The notes beneath the pieces are model-generated. The model was given only the letters and a program-made list of their open reading frames with translations, was not told where the DNA came from and ran no database searches. A stretch of 64,000 bases of DNA from an uncultured Hyphomonadaceae bacterium. GTDB lineage: Bacteria > Pseudomonadota > Alphaproteobacteria > Caulobacterales > Hyphomonadaceae. The number at the start of each line of letters is the position of its first letter. Position 1 is the stretch's first letter. The stretch spans positions 62,001 through 126,000 of the forward strand of contig CALKFG010000004.1 of NCBI GenBank assembly GCA_938084575.1, read 5' to 3'. Shown here one piece after another: positions 1-9,482 of this stretch. The translations under genes and the position numbers were made by a program.

Positions 1-381
1 GTCGAGAAACAGATAATCGCGCAGATGAAAGCTTTGTCCGATGGCCGCGCATGTGTCTCCGCTGACCATGCGGTGAAACACCTTGGTGAGATGGCCCTCG
101 CGTTCCTTGGGATATTTCTGGATCAGCCATTCCGCCATGACCAGGCCAAGCACGCGGTCGCCCAAAAATTCCATCCGCTGATTGGAAAAGCCGGCGTCGC
201 CATCAAACTCGTCAATCAGGCTTGGATGGGTGAGGGCCTGCAGCAGCAGAGCCTCGTCCTTGAACCGGTATCCGATGGCGGTTTCGAGGGCGCGGCGACG
301 CTCGGAGCTCAGCCGGGGGCGGGCGCGTGCAGCCGATGCGGCACGGAGCCGGGTGCGCTTGGGGCGTGCTGGGCCTTTCAT
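1..381 (-). CDS. rnc: Ribonuclease III (5' part, cut by window edge)
   Basis: RNase III cleaves double-stranded RNA in rRNA maturation and mRNA decay. The 127 codons present run from an ATG at 381 to the window edge. After a basic N-terminal tail they show the family start ([23 protein letters not shown]) and the catalytic signature [13 protein letters not shown]. The first acidic residue of the usual NERLEFLGD signature is Gln here; the other two catalytic acids (Glu and Asp) are kept. The equivalent E. coli Glu38 is not strictly essential, so activity is still expected. The start overlaps the stop of acpS by four bases (ATGA), so the two are probably translationally coupled. The rest of the catalytic domain and the dsRNA-binding domain lie outside the window. 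Confidence 0.93.
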   Translation of the reverse strand, partial: MKGPARPKRTRLRAASAARARPRLSSERRRALETAIGYRFKDEALLLQALTHPSLIDEFDGDAGFSNQRMEFLGDRVLGLVMAEWLIQKYPKEREGHLTKVFHRMVSGDTCAAIGQSFHLRDYLFLD

Positions 382-791
382 GAGGCAAAGGCCTCCGGGT
401 GGGCTTCAATGATGACCTGGGCTTCGGCCCAGGGATGATCGTCGGTCATGGTCAGGTGAAGGGTCGCGACATGGCCCTGGGGCAGCAGCTCCCGCAGCCG
501 CTCGGCCGCCCCCTTGACCAGCCTTAGCGTAGGTTTTCCGCTGGGTAGGTTGACGACTTCCATATGCCGCCAGTGCACACCCCGGCGGGGCACACCTGTG
601 CCGAGCGCCTTTGCGCAGGCTTCTTTGGCAGCAAACCGCTTGGCATAGGTTTCAGCGGTGCGCATCCGCCCGCGCGCCTTGGCGATTTCCCCGTCGGTGA
701 AGCAGCGCTGCTCGAAGCGTTCACCAAACCGGTCGAGGGATCGGGCGATACGCTCTATATTGCACAAGTCGTTGCCGATCCCGATGATCAT
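378..791 (-). CDS. acpS: Holo-[acyl-carrier-protein] synthase
   Basis: AcpS transfers 4'-phosphopantetheine from CoA to apo-acyl carrier protein and so activates fatty acid synthesis. The 137-residue product has the normal length. It opens with [15 protein letters not shown], containing the conserved Asp that binds Mg2+, and carries the second signature [14 protein letters not shown] with its metal-binding Glu. It overlaps pdxJ upstream and rnc downstream by four bases each (788-791 and 378-381). This fits the pyrE-pdxJ-acpS-rnc order seen in many Alphaproteobacteria, except that no lepB lies between acpS and rnc. It is a cytoplasmic enzyme and no regulatory site of its own is visible. Confidence 0.96.
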   Translation of the reverse strand: MIIGIGNDLCNIERIARSLDRFGERFEQRCFTDGEIAKARGRMRTAETYAKRFAAKEACAKALGTGVPRRGVHWRHMEVVNLPSGKPTLRLVKGAAERLRELLPQGHVATLHLTMTDDHPWAEAQVIIEAHPEAFAS

Positions 792-1531
792 GCCCGGGCC
801 TGGTCCATCAGGGTCCGCATCTTCCGGATCGCGGTTTCAAGACCGCTGAAGACGGCCTCACCAATCAGAAAATGCCCGATATTCAGTTCTGCCAGGTCCC
901 GAATGGCGGCAACCGGGCCGACATTGGCGAAGGTCAGCCCATGGCCGGCATGCGGTTCCAGTCCCCGTTGACGCGCGTCCTTGGCTGCGGTGGTAAGCCG
1001 GGCCAGTTCGGCGTCGCGTCCGGCGGTATCGCCGGCGTTATGCAAGTCAGCATAGCGTCCTGTATGAAGCTCGATGACCGGCACCTGCATCCGCGCCGCC
1101 ATGGCGATCTGGACGGGGTCGGGCTCAATGAAGAGCGAGACCCGTGCACCCGCGGCCCGCATGCGCTGAACGGCGGGCGTGACCTGTGCATGTAGACCGG
1201 CAATGTCGAGGCCGCCCTCCGTGGTGCGTTCTTCCCGTTTCTCCGGCACAAAGCAGGCTGCATGAGGGCCGAAGCGCTCGGCGATTCCCACCATTTCCTC
1301 TGTCACCGCCAGTTCAAGATTGATGGGCAGGGTCGAGGCGGCGCGGATCCGGTCCAGATCGTCATCGCGAATGTGGCGCCGGTCCTCCCGCAGGTGGACG
1401 GTGATGCCATCCGCACCGGCCGCTTCTGCCAGAGCCGCGGCTCGGGCCGGGTCCGGGTCGATCCCGCCGCGGGCATTGCGGATCGTGGCGACGTGATCAA
1501 TGTTCACGCCAAGGCGCAGATGATCCGGCAT
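788..1531 (-). CDS. pdxJ: Pyridoxine 5'-phosphate synthase PdxJ
   Basis: PdxJ condenses 1-deoxyxylulose 5-phosphate with 3-amino-2-oxopropyl phosphate to make pyridoxine 5'-phosphate in DXP-dependent vitamin B6 synthesis. The 247-residue TIM-barrel protein has the typical length. Family motifs include [17 protein letters not shown] near the N-terminus (catalytic His), [22 protein letters not shown] and, near the C-terminus, [11 protein letters not shown]. The start codon shares one base with the pyrE stop (TGATG at 1529-1533) and the stop overlaps the acpS start, so it sits in one transcript with both. Confidence 0.97.
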   Translation of the reverse strand: MPDHLRLGVNIDHVATIRNARGGIDPDPARAAALAEAAGADGITVHLREDRRHIRDDDLDRIRAASTLPINLELAVTEEMVGIAERFGPHAACFVPEKREERTTEGGLDIAGLHAQVTPAVQRMRAAGARVSLFIEPDPVQIAMAARMQVPVIELHTGRYADLHNAGDTAGRDAELARLTTAAKDARQRGLEPHAGHGLTFANVGPVAAIRDLAELNIGHFLIGEAVFSGLETAIRKMRTLMDQARA

Positions 1532-2112
1532 CAGGCGAGTCCCCGGCTGCCGGGCTTGACCGCGGGCAAGGGGGCGAGGTCAGCGGGCAGGTCATCGGGG
1601 GCATAGTCGGGAAACTTGATGCTGGCCAGGGCAACAAGGTCACAACCCACCTCTGCGGCGCCACCGGAGCGGTCAATGATGCAGGAGCCGCCGACAACCC
1701 GGCCCGGAAGAGGGGCCAGTGCCTCTACGGTTTCCCGAAAGGACAGGCCGGTTGTCACAATGTCTTCCGCGATCAGGACGCGGTCTTCCGGCGACAGGCT
1801 GAAGCCCCTGCGGAAGGACAGCTTGCCATCTGTGCGTTCGGCGAAAATGGCGCGTGCCCCAAGCTGGCGGGCCATTTCATAGCCGGGGATGATGCCGCCA
1901 ATGGCAGGGCCAGCCACGACATCAATCTCTCCGAGGGTCTCCCGCACCCGGTCTGCAAGGGCCGCGCAGAGGCGTTCCGACAGGTCGGGCCGCGAAAAAA
2001 TCAGGGCTTTCTGCAGAAAAACAGGGCTGCGACGCCCGGAGGATAGGATGAAATGCCCTTCCAGAAGCGCGCCGGCTTCCCGGAAGATATCCAATACGTC
2101 CTGACTATTCAA
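1531..2112 (-). CDS. pyrE: Orotate phosphoribosyltransferase (TTG start)
   Basis: PyrE converts orotate and PRPP to orotidine 5'-monophosphate in de novo pyrimidine synthesis. The PRPP-binding motif [17 protein letters not shown] is clear, and [26 protein letters not shown] and FAERTDGKL match the family. A much longer open frame reaches 2208, but it would read far into rel and gives non-family sequence. The TTG at 2112 is preceded by a strong GGAGGAG seven bases upstream and gives 193 residues, the usual size. The start lies inside the last eight bases of rel, indicating coupling. An ATT one codon earlier is a less likely start. Confidence 0.93.
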   Translation of the reverse strand: MNSQDVLDIFREAGALLEGHFILSSGRRSPVFLQKALIFSRPDLSERLCAALADRVRETLGEIDVVAGPAIGGIIPGYEMARQLGARAIFAERTDGKLSFRRGFSLSPEDRVLIAEDIVTTGLSFRETVEALAPLPGRVVGGSCIIDRSGGAAEVGCDLVALASIKFPDYAPDDLPADLAPLPAVKPGSRGLA

Positions 2113-4372
2113 AATGGTTCTCCTCCAGCCTTTCAACGCGCTCGACAACGGCCAGGGACCGAAGCGCCGCCTTGATCTGTTCGAGATGGCGCAAATCTTC
2201 GACTTCAATGTCGAAAATCAGCTCCTGAAAGCCGTTCCCGTGATCATGGGTGCGCACACCTCTAATGTCCCCGCCCGCCTGGGCAACCACCGAACACTGC
2301 TGGGCCATGACGCCCTTGGAATCTGCCGCATTGACCGAGATTCGACCAATCGCTTTGACGCCGGTCTTGGCGAGATCATTCCATTTCAGATCAATCCAGA
2401 GGTCTGGCCGGTCATCATACTTTTCGGTGGCCTGGCAAAAGATCGTGTGCACGACGATGCCCCGGTCGGGTTCCCTCAGGCCGATAATGCGGTCACCCGG
2501 CAGCGGGTGGCAGCAGGTGCCCAAATGCAGGGTGACGCCTGGCGTGAGGTCTTTGCCATCAATGACATTGGCTGCCATCTTATTGTCCAGAGTCACCCGC
2601 TCGGCATCATCGTGTTCGGTGTCCTCGATTCCCGGAAACGCGATCCGGATGAGCCGGTTTGCATCGTCATGACTGCGGCCAACGGCTTCATACATATCCG
2701 AAACAGAGCCATAGCCGGCCCGCCGCGACAGCCGACGCATGTCGACTGACACCGGGTCGATGTCGAGCCGTCGCAGCCGACGTTCCAGAAGGGACCGGCC
2801 GAGATTGGAAAATTCGGCCGTTTCCAGTTCACGGCGCAGGCGGCGTTGCGCGGCGCGGGCTCTGCCGGTCACCGTGACGGCTTCGAAGGCCGGAACGGGT
2901 CTGGGCTCACCGCGCCGCAATATATCGACCACGTCTCCGTTCTGCAGCGGGGTCCGAAGCGTCCGCGGCACATTGTTGATCCGGGCACCGATGCAGGTGT
3001 CGCCAACCGCTGTGTGGACGGCATAGGCAAAATCGAGTGGCATGGCACCGGCGGGAAGCAGCACCAGACGGCCCTTTGGCGTGAATGCGAAAACGTGGGT
3101 GCGGTACATTTCCATCTTGGCGTGCTCGAGAAAATCCTCGGCATCGCCGCCATGGCTAAGCAGTTCCCCCAAGGCTCTCAGATTCGCGGCCGGATCGAGG
3201 CCGGCGGCGCGCGAAGAATCGGGGTCAAAGCCATACGAGCTGTTCTTGTAAGTCCAATGCGCCGCCACGCCACGCTCGGCGGTCTCGTCCATGTCCTCGG
3301 TCCGGATCTGCAGCTCAACCAGGCGGTTGCCACTGGCGCGGACCGTGGTCTGGAGAGAGGCGTAGCCGTTCGGCTTCGGAACGGAAATAAAGTCCCGGAA
3401 GCGATCTGGCAGGCAGGCCCATTCGGTATGGAAAGCGCCCAGAGCCTGATAGCATTCCGGCACGGTCTGGAGCACCACCCGGAAGCCGAAAATATCTGCA
3501 ACATCCCGAAAGCTGATCGATTTTTTTTCCAGCTTTCGCCAGATGGAATAAGGCTCCTTGCGGCGCCCCTTGATCCGGCAGGTAAGGCCCTGACGGTCCA
3601 TGATGTCGCGAATGGCGCGCCGCGTGCGTTCAAGGTCATCCTTGTTTTCCGATTGCAGCGTCTCGAGCTGGGCCAGGATCTGTTTTCGCGCTTCCGGATT
3701 CAACTGCTCGAAGGCCAGATCCTCCATCTGTGTTGCGACATTATGGAGGCCGATCCGCCGCGCCAGCGGAGCGTAAAGATCCATGGTTTCGCGCGCCACC
3801 CGGGTGCGGGATTCCGGTGATTTCTTGAAATGCAGGGTCCGCATATTGTGCAGCCGGTCGGCGACCTTAACCAGCAGGACCCTGATATCATTGACGGTTG
3901 CGAGGATAAATTTCTGGAAATTCTCGGCCTGCTGTGACGCTTCGCTGCGATATTCCAGCCGGCCCAGCTTGGTGACCCCGTCGACCAGTTCGGCAACGGC
4001 CGTCCCGAACAGGGCCTGGATGTCAGCAATGGTGACATCATCGCAATCTTCAACCGTGTCGTGCAGGAGCCCGGCCATCACAGTGGCGTCATCCAGCTTT
4101 ACCGAGGCCAGAAGCGTGGCGACGCGCACGGGATGTGAGTAATAAGGGTCGCCGGATTGGCGCAATTGGCTGCCATGACGGTCACGGGCGAAATCGTAAG
4201 CCGCCATGATGCGATCGCCGTCTGCGTCGGGCTGATAAGCCAGAACAGCGTCTCGCAGCTGTTCGCGTGACAGCAGCTCGTTACCGGTCAGGTCAGGGGG
4301 GATGTGAGGGGTCGTCCGCGCCTGTTCGGAAGCACGCGACCGATCCCTTTTTCTGACGGCCGCATCATCCAT
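2105..4372 (-). CDS. rel: Bifunctional (p)ppGpp synthetase/hydrolase Rel
   Basis: This 755-residue long RelA/SpoT homolog makes and degrades the alarmone (p)ppGpp during starvation. Order: HD hydrolase domain (about 50-210) with the metal ligands in YYSHPV (His80), LLHDTVED (His104-Asp105) and [11 protein letters not shown]; synthetase domain (about 270-390) with [25 protein letters not shown] and VELQIRT, whose Glu is catalytic; a TGS domain with [10 protein letters not shown]; and a C-terminal ACT domain. Both active sites look intact, as expected for the single alphaproteobacterial Rel. The first 45 residues are low-complexity and basic. rpoZ ends eight bases upstream, and pyrE starts within the 3' end. 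Confidence 0.96.
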   Translation of the reverse strand: MDDAAVRKRDRSRASEQARTTPHIPPDLTGNELLSREQLRDAVLAYQPDADGDRIMAAYDFARDRHGSQLRQSGDPYYSHPVRVATLLASVKLDDATVMAGLLHDTVEDCDDVTIADIQALFGTAVAELVDGVTKLGRLEYRSEASQQAENFQKFILATVNDIRVLLVKVADRLHNMRTLHFKKSPESRTRVARETMDLYAPLARRIGLHNVATQMEDLAFEQLNPEARKQILAQLETLQSENKDDLERTRRAIRDIMDRQGLTCRIKGRRKEPYSIWRKLEKKSISFRDVADIFGFRVVLQTVPECYQALGAFHTEWACLPDRFRDFISVPKPNGYASLQTTVRASGNRLVELQIRTEDMDETAERGVAAHWTYKNSSYGFDPDSSRAAGLDPAANLRALGELLSHGGDAEDFLEHAKMEMYRTHVFAFTPKGRLVLLPAGAMPLDFAYAVHTAVGDTCIGARINNVPRTLRTPLQNGDVVDILRRGEPRPVPAFEAVTVTGRARAAQRRLRRELETAEFSNLGRSLLERRLRRLDIDPVSVDMRRLSRRAGYGSVSDMYEAVGRSHDDANRLIRIAFPGIEDTEHDDAERVTLDNKMAANVIDGKDLTPGVTLHLGTCCHPLPGDRIIGLREPDRGIVVHTIFCQATEKYDDRPDLWIDLKWNDLAKTGVKAIGRISVNAADSKGVMAQQCSVVAQAGGDIRGVRTHDHGNGFQELIFDIEVEDLRHLEQIKAALRSLAVVERVERLEENHFE

Positions 4373-4380
4373 TGAGGCCT

Positions 4381-4731
4381 CTACATGCGGTCGTCGCGGC
4401 CGGATTCCAATTCGGCCTGGTAAGCCCGCATGACGTCTTCTTCGGTCGCAACAGGCGCCGTCTGAAGCGCGATGCGGTCGGCTTCGCGTTCCTCTTCCTC
4501 GCCGGGACGGACTTCCTGCAATTCGGAGATCAGCGCCTCCTTGACGACCTTGAGGTCAACGGTCCGGTCCGCGATTTCACGCAGGGATACAACAGGATCC
4601 TTGTCATTGTCCCGATCCACGGTCATCGGAGACCCTTCACGGATCATGCGGGCCCGCTGGGCAGCAAGCAAGATCAGCTCAAACCGGTTAGGGACTTGTT
4701 CGACGCAATCTTCGACGGTAACTCGGGCCAT
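4381..4731 (-). CDS. rpoZ: RNA polymerase omega subunit
   Basis: The omega subunit stabilises beta' in RNA polymerase and forms part of a ppGpp site, which makes its position directly before rel meaningful. The chosen ATG at 4731 gives [20 protein letters not shown], the family start, preceded by AGGAGA six bases upstream; the frame is open further upstream but only as non-family sequence. At 116 residues it is slightly long because of an acidic C-terminal tail, which is common in Alphaproteobacteria. The motif LAAQRARMI is present. It is the first gene of the minus-strand rpoZ-to-rnc run; its promoter should lie in the 109 bases shared with the divergent glycosylase gene. Confidence 0.96.
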   Translation of the reverse strand: MARVTVEDCVEQVPNRFELILLAAQRARMIREGSPMTVDRDNDKDPVVSLREIADRTVDLKVVKEALISELQEVRPGEEEEREADRIALQTAPVATEEDVMRAYQAELESGRDDRM

Positions 4732-4840
4732 GTATGTCTCCTGTAGCCCGCCCTTATATGCGCGGAGTAGGGCAAGGGCAAGGCGGGCCTGCAGACGGAA
4801 TTCAGTCCATCTCCCAGTACCTCTTTTCAGGGAATATAGC

Positions 4841-5494
4841 ATGTCTTTGCCTGACCGCCAGACCCCGCCCGAAGCGCGATCCGATTGTGCCTATTGTCCC
4901 CGCCTGGTGGCTTATCGTGCCGAGGTCGCGGCCCGGGAGCCGAACTGGTTTAACGGGGCAGTTCCCAGCTTTGGTGATCCGGATGCGGGATTGCTGATTG
5001 TCGGGCTGGCGCCCGGTGTGACCGGGGCCAACCGGACCGGACGCCCTTTTACCGGGGACTGGGCCGGCGATCTGCTTTATGCGACATTGTCAAAGTTCGG
5101 GTTTAGCCGCGGGACCTATGCCGGTGATCCCACCGATGGCCTCCGCCTTGACAGGGCGATGATCACCAATGCCGTGCGGTGTGTGCCGCCTCAAAACAAG
5201 CCCGTCGGGGCGGAAATCAATCGCTGTCGTCCGTTTCTGGAGTCCCGAATCGCGGCCTTGCCGAATTTGAAAGTGGTGCTGTGCCTCGGTAAGATCAGCC
5301 ACGACTCCACTGTGCGGGCGCTTGGCCTGAAGTTGAAAGATCATCCTTTTGGGCACGGACAGGAATACAGGCTGAAGGACAGGACCTTGTTGTCGAGCTA
5401 TCACTGCTCGCGGTACAACACCAATACACGGCGTCTGACGCCGGCCATGTTTGAAGCCGTGTTCGAGCGGGCTCGCCAGCTTCTTGAAGGCTGA
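4841..5494 (+). CDS. Family-5 uracil-DNA glycosylase (UdgB type)
   Basis: It removes uracil and probably other deaminated bases from DNA at the start of base excision repair. The product has 217 residues from the ATG at 4841. It shows the family-5 motif [19 protein letters not shown], in which the water-activating polar residue of family 1 or 4 enzymes is absent, as expected for UDGb. Cysteines suited to a 4Fe-4S cluster occur in the N-terminal CAYCPRL, in RCVPPQNKP and around VLCLGK, and the C-terminal loop is SYHCSRYN. The gene diverges from rpoZ and is followed after 63 bases by a LemA gene. A longer upstream frame overlaps rpoZ and is not family-like. Confidence 0.9.
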   Translation: MSLPDRQTPPEARSDCAYCPRLVAYRAEVAAREPNWFNGAVPSFGDPDAGLLIVGLAPGVTGANRTGRPFTGDWAGDLLYATLSKFGFSRGTYAGDPTDGLRLDRAMITNAVRCVPPQNKPVGAEINRCRPFLESRIAALPNLKVVLCLGKISHDSTVRALGLKLKDHPFGHGQEYRLKDRTLLSSYHCSRYNTNTRRLTPAMFEAVFERARQLLEG

Positions 5495-5507
5495 CTTCTT
5501 GTCAGCC
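5489..5507 (+). terminator. Stem-loop at the end of the glycosylase gene
   Basis: A perfect 7-bp stem (GGCTGAC / GTCAGCC) with loop TTCTT includes the glycosylase stop codon. No U-run follows, so it may be a weak terminator or an mRNA-stabilising hairpin between this gene and lemA. Confidence 0.35.
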
Positions 5508-5557
5508 GGGTGCCGGTTGACTACCTCTTGTCGCAGCTCGGATTGGGAGACGGTGTG

Positions 5558-6127
5558 ATGAATTTGGTTTTTAGTCTGGTGGCTGTTGGTGTCCTGATCG
5601 GCGTCTTGGTTGTCGGGATTTACAATGGGCTGGTCTCTCGGCGGCAGCGATGCAATCAGGCTTTTGCCGATGTCGACGTCCAGCTCAAGCAGCGTCAGAA
5701 CCTGGTGCCAAACCTTGTCGAGACCGTCAAAGCCTATGCCACGCACGAAAAAGCGACACTGGATGCGGTGATTGAGGCGCGGAATTCAGCGGTTCAGGCA
5801 ACAGCGACCGGAGAAGTCGCCTCGGCGGAGGGGATCCTGACGGCACAGCTGGGCCGTCTGTTTGCGCTGGCGGAATCCTATCCCGACCTCAAGGCGAATG
5901 ACAATTTTATCCAGTTGCAGGACGAGCTGGCGACCATCGAGGACAAGATTGCGGCCGCGCGTCGGTTCTTCAATGCCGCTGTTCAGGATTACAATACCGC
6001 CCGTGAGCAATTTCCGGGCATGCTGATTGCCAGCCGGTTCAGGTTCGAGGCCCGGGACTTCTTCGATCTTGGGGTTGAGGTGCGGGCTGTGACGGCGACC
6101 CCACCGGACGTTGATTTCAAAGACTGA
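5558..6127 (+). CDS. LemA family protein
   Basis: LemA proteins are membrane-anchored helical-bundle proteins of unclear function. From the ATG at 5558 (GGGAG upstream) the protein has 189 residues: one N-terminal transmembrane segment (MNLVFSLVAVGVLIGVLVV), then the LemA signature NQAFADVDVQLKQRQNLVP (with NLVETVKAYATHE after it), then a mostly helical region ending FPGMLIASRFRF, as usual. A GTG at 5510 would add 16 residues but lacks a good ribosome site. LemA genes often stand beside a TPM-domain gene, but none is present: the next gene is a convergent TRAP permease directly abutting at 6128. Confidence 0.93.
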   Translation: MNLVFSLVAVGVLIGVLVVGIYNGLVSRRQRCNQAFADVDVQLKQRQNLVPNLVETVKAYATHEKATLDAVIEARNSAVQATATGEVASAEGILTAQLGRLFALAESYPDLKANDNFIQLQDELATIEDKIAAARRFFNAAVQDYNTAREQFPGMLIASRFRFEARDFFDLGVEVRAVTATPPDVDFKD

Positions 6128-7705
6128 TCATCTCAGCAGCTGGGGCAGATAAGTCGCCACCGCCGGAACGGCGATAACCACGGTGATGACCAGGATCTGC
6201 AACAGGATAAAGGGAACGGCCCCTTTCCAGATGTCGAGCGTGCGAACCTCGGCCGGTGCTGCACCTCTGAGATAAAACAGGGCGAATCCAAAGGGCGGCG
6301 TCAGAAAGCTGGTCTGGAGGTTGAGGGCCATCAATATGGCGATCCAGACCGGATCGGCCCCAAGGATAATCAAAGGCGGCGCCACCAGCGGCACGACCAC
6401 GAAGATGATCTCAATGAAATCAAGGAAGAAGCCCAGCACGAACATGACGATCATCGTGATCAGAAGGGCCCCCCAAAGTCCGCCGGGCAGGCCGGTCAGC
6501 ACGGCCTCAACATAATGATCTCCGCCATAAGCCCTGAATACGAGCGCGAAGAGCGAGGCGCCAATGAGGATCAGAAACACCATGCTGGTGATTTGCACGC
6601 CGGCATTGAAAGCCGGGCGGAGCTGCCGGGCTTTGGACAGAATGACAGCTGCCGCGCCGAGGCTTATCAGAAATAACAGACAGAGCAGGGCGGCAAGGGC
6701 GACGAGAAGCATGTCGGTAAGCGGAATGTCCGGGCGGGTCAGGCGCAGATCGGTCACATTCGCCAGGATACCCAATATTGGAAGCGCCACCAGACCCGCA
6801 GTAATTAGCGCCACTGCCCGCTGTTCATCCCGCTCTTTGCCCAGCCGCAGGCCGGCCAGGAGCAGCGCGCCTCCAGCGCCGATGGCGGCCGCTTCAGTCG
6901 GGGAGGCAAGCCCGGCAAGGATCGATCCTAAAACCGCCAGTATCAGCAGCAGGGGTGCGCCCAGGCTGATCGCCAAATCCAAGAGGGGCAAAGGCGGAAG
7001 GTCATGGCGCGGGCTGGCTGAGGCGACAGAATTCGGTCGCAAGAGGGTCGTGATGAAGAGGAAAACAAGGTAAAATCCGACCAGAAGAAGTCCCGGTAGA
7101 AGCGCGCCTGCAAAGAGGTCTCCGACGGACACCACGTTGGCCGGCTGGCCGGATTGCGAGGCCGCCGACTGATTGGCCGTTGAAATCGCATCGGCCAGAA
7201 GAATCAGGACAATCGAGGGCGGAATGATCTGGCCAAGCGTGCCGGCTGCCGCAATGGTTCCCGTTGCCAGCTTCGGATCATAACCCTGCCGGAGCATTGT
7301 CGGCAGGGCGATCAGGGTCATAGTGACGACGGTCGCGCCGACGATGCCCGTTGAGGCCGCCAGCAGCGTCCCGACAATGATCACGGCATAGCCAAGCCCA
7401 CCGGGCACACCTGCGAGAAGCCGGCCTGCGGACTGCAGCAGGTCCTCGGCGACCTTGGACCGTTCCAGAATAACCCCCATGAGCACGAAGAGGGGGACCG
7501 CAATCAGGATCTGGTTCTCCATCGAGCCAAGAATCCGGCTCGGCAGATTGCGCAGGATCGGCAGCGGGACCAGGCCGAGTTCGACGCCAATAAGGCCGAA
7601 CAGCAGGGCGACCCCGCCCAGTGTTAACGCGACAGGGTATCCCGCCAGCAGGGCCAGGATGGTGGTCGCAAACATGGCGATGGCAAGGATGAGTTCGGCT
7701 TCCAT
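6128..7705 (-). CDS. dctM: TRAP transporter large permease (DctM type)
   Basis: This is the large membrane subunit of a tripartite ATP-independent periplasmic transporter, which uses the sodium gradient to import a substrate delivered by DctP. The 525 residues form many hydrophobic segments. Family landmarks are the N-terminal GYPVALTLGGVALLFG, the conserved PLFVLMGVILERS region, TLGQIIPPSIVLILLAD, LASPTEAAAIGAGGALLLAG, and the C-terminal TSFLTPPFGFALFYLRG. It is about 100 residues longer than the commonest DctM, with extra helices in the middle, a form frequently paired with TakP-like binding proteins. Its start shares one base with the dctQ stop. Confidence 0.94.
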   Translation of the reverse strand: MEAELILAIAMFATTILALLAGYPVALTLGGVALLFGLIGVELGLVPLPILRNLPSRILGSMENQILIAVPLFVLMGVILERSKVAEDLLQSAGRLLAGVPGGLGYAVIIVGTLLAASTGIVGATVVTMTLIALPTMLRQGYDPKLATGTIAAAGTLGQIIPPSIVLILLADAISTANQSAASQSGQPANVVSVGDLFAGALLPGLLLVGFYLVFLFITTLLRPNSVASASPRHDLPPLPLLDLAISLGAPLLLILAVLGSILAGLASPTEAAAIGAGGALLLAGLRLGKERDEQRAVALITAGLVALPILGILANVTDLRLTRPDIPLTDMLLVALAALLCLLFLISLGAAAVILSKARQLRPAFNAGVQITSMVFLILIGASLFALVFRAYGGDHYVEAVLTGLPGGLWGALLITMIVMFVLGFFLDFIEIIFVVVPLVAPPLIILGADPVWIAILMALNLQTSFLTPPFGFALFYLRGAAPAEVRTLDIWKGAVPFILLQILVITVVIAVPAVATYLPQLLR

Positions 7706-8364
7706 CAGCCGGCTACGGACACATGTTCGGGGACGAATGGGTCGCTCCCGGATTGACCGCGCAAAAACAGCGCCGCCCGGATCGCCTGCGCCAGTCCCTG
7801 GCTTATGATCAGGACGGCAAAGACGGGCACCAGAGTTTTGAACAGATATTTGACGGGCAGGCCGTCACTCTCATTGAAAGTCTCAAAATTCATCCAGCTG
7901 CGCGCGACAAGGCCCGCGCTGGAATACAGGATTAAAATGCCAATCGGCAGAATGAAGGCCAGCGCGCCCACCATCTCGATGGCAGCCCGGATTTTCGGGC
8001 CGTATCTTGGCCGCAGAATGTCCACCCGGACATGCCCGTCCGTCCTCAGCGTACCGGCTGCGCCGAGCAGGAAAATGGCGGCAAAGGAGAATATGACGCT
8101 GTCGTTCATCCAGGAAAAACTGAGGCCGAAGACGTAACGCAGTAAAACGGCCAGCAATTGGATCAGCACGATGGCAAAGGCGAAGCACATAGCCGTTCCC
8201 ATCGCTGCCGCCGAGATCTGATCGATCCGCCGCACCAGGAGTCGGGCAAAGCCGGCGAGTGGCTTGGGGGCGATCAGGAGCGCCAGCGGAACCAGCAGAA
8301 AGGGCAGAGCCAACTGACCGAGCCAGTAAAAAATTGTGCCCGAAAAGGAGACCAGATGATCCAT
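7705..8364 (-). CDS. dctQ: TRAP transporter small permease (DctQ type)
   Basis: This is the small membrane subunit of the TRAP transporter, which partners DctM and helps dock the binding protein. The 219-residue protein has four main hydrophobic segments, plus an extra hydrophobic N-terminus (FYWLGQLALPFLLVPLALLI). Family features include LLRYVFGLSFSWMND, the region around FLLGAAGTLRTDGHVRVDI and LARSWMNFETFNESDGLPVK. The last matches the DctQ subgroup found with TakP/mannitol-chloroaromatic type systems. It starts five bases after the dctP stop and shares one base with dctM. Confidence 0.9.
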   Translation of the reverse strand: MDHLVSFSGTIFYWLGQLALPFLLVPLALLIAPKPLAGFARLLVRRIDQISAAAMGTAMCFAFAIVLIQLLAVLLRYVFGLSFSWMNDSVIFSFAAIFLLGAAGTLRTDGHVRVDILRPRYGPKIRAAIEMVGALAFILPIGILILYSSAGLVARSWMNFETFNESDGLPVKYLFKTLVPVFAVLIISQGLAQAIRAALFLRGQSGSDPFVPEHVSVAG

Positions 8365-8369
8365 CGGGC

Positions 8370-9482
8370 CTAGCTTTCACGCGTCGCCAGATAGGGGCCA
8401 TCGGAAATTGCGGCCCAGGTACGGGCCTTTCTGAGCGCCTCCTCGAAGCTTTCATAAATCCGCCGCTCCAGGTCGCCGCCGGCGCCGGCGCCGGCGCGGA
8501 TATCCTGCGAGATCTCGACCACTCGCGAAACCACATCCTTTGGAAACTGACGGAGCTGAACGCCTTCTTCCCTTACAAGCTTTTCGAGATAGACGCCGTT
8601 CTGGTACTGGAACTCACCCACCGACAGGTGGTTCACTTCGCGCGTGACAGAACGGATAATATTCTGCTCTGTTGGAGTCAGGGAGTCCCATTTTGCGCGG
8701 TTGATTCCAAGGGAAAGGACGGTTCCGGGCTCATGGAAGCCAGGCCCGTAATAATAGTCGGCCTCCCGATGAAACCCCAGGAAGTAGTCATTCCAGGGCC
8801 CGACCCATTCTGTCGCATCAATCCGCCCGGTCTGCAGGGCCTGGAACACTTCATTGCCCGGCAGCGCCTCGGCGGCACCTCCGAGTTCGCGGACGACATC
8901 CCCCCCGAGGCCCGGGATCCTCATTTTAAGCCCGCGAAAATCATCGAGACCATTAATTTCGCGTCTGAACCAGCCGCCCATCTGGTGACCTGTATTCGCC
9001 GCCTGGAAGGCAATCACGCCATATTGACCCGACAGCTCCTCCCAGAGGGCCTGACCGCCACCATAATCGATCCAGCCCATGATTTCCGTCGCCGTCATGC
9101 CCATCGGCACCGAGGTGAAGAAGTTGAAGGCCTTGGATTTCGATTGCCAGTAATATTCCGCGCCGTGATACATATCGACATTGCCAGAGGCGACCGCATC
9201 AAAAGCCTCAAACGCCGGGACGAGCTCTCCGGCGGCAAAAACAGAAACCTCCATCTGGCCGTCCGAAAGCGCCTTGATTCTGTCAGCGATCCGGTTCGCC
9301 GCCATGCCAAGCCCTGGCAGGTCTTTGGACCAGGTCGTGGTCATTGTCAGCTTGGTCCGCCTCCGGATGATCGCGGGTCCACCCGGGGCACCGGAGGGGT
9401 CGGTCCCACCGCTGCATGCGGCTGCGGCCAGACCGGTGGCGCCAAGTGTGGCGGTGCCGAGCAGTTTTCGCCGATTGATCAT
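8370..9482 (-). CDS. dctP: TRAP substrate-binding protein, TakP-like
   Basis: This periplasmic binding protein delivers substrate to DctQM. The 370-residue product has an N-terminal twin-arginine motif (MINRRKLLGTATLG) and a hydrophobic stretch ending AAAACSGG, so it may be a Tat-exported lipoprotein or simply Tat-secreted. The mature part matches the 2-oxoacid/mannitol subgroup: WSKDLPGLGMAANRIADRI, AGELVPAFEAFDAV, ALQTGRIDATEWVGPWND and MRIPGLGG. TakP binds pyruvate-like 2-oxoacids with bound sodium; the exact substrate here cannot be read from sequence. Its ATG overlaps the bpt stop by four bases, an unusual link between a transporter and an N-degron enzyme. Confidence 0.92.
   Translation of the reverse strand: MINRRKLLGTATLGATGLAAAACSGGTDPSGAPGGPAIIRRRTKLTMTTTWSKDLPGLGMAANRIADRIKALSDGQMEVSVFAAGELVPAFEAFDAVASGNVDMYHGAEYYWQSKSKAFNFFTSVPMGMTATEIMGWIDYGGGQALWEELSGQYGVIAFQAANTGHQMGGWFRREINGLDDFRGLKMRIPGLGGDVVRELGGAAEALPGNEVFQALQTGRIDATEWVGPWNDYFLGFHREADYYYGPGFHEPGTVLSLGINRAKWDSLTPTEQNIIRSVTREVNHLSVGEFQYQNGVYLEKLVREEGVQLRQFPKDVVSRVVEISQDIRAGAGAGGDLERRIYESFEEALRKARTWAAISDGPYLATRES

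Noticed and set aside
2846-3820. A 324-codon plus-strand frame inside rel
   Set aside because: It is the antisense of the conserved Rel synthetase region and shows no domain or ribosome site.
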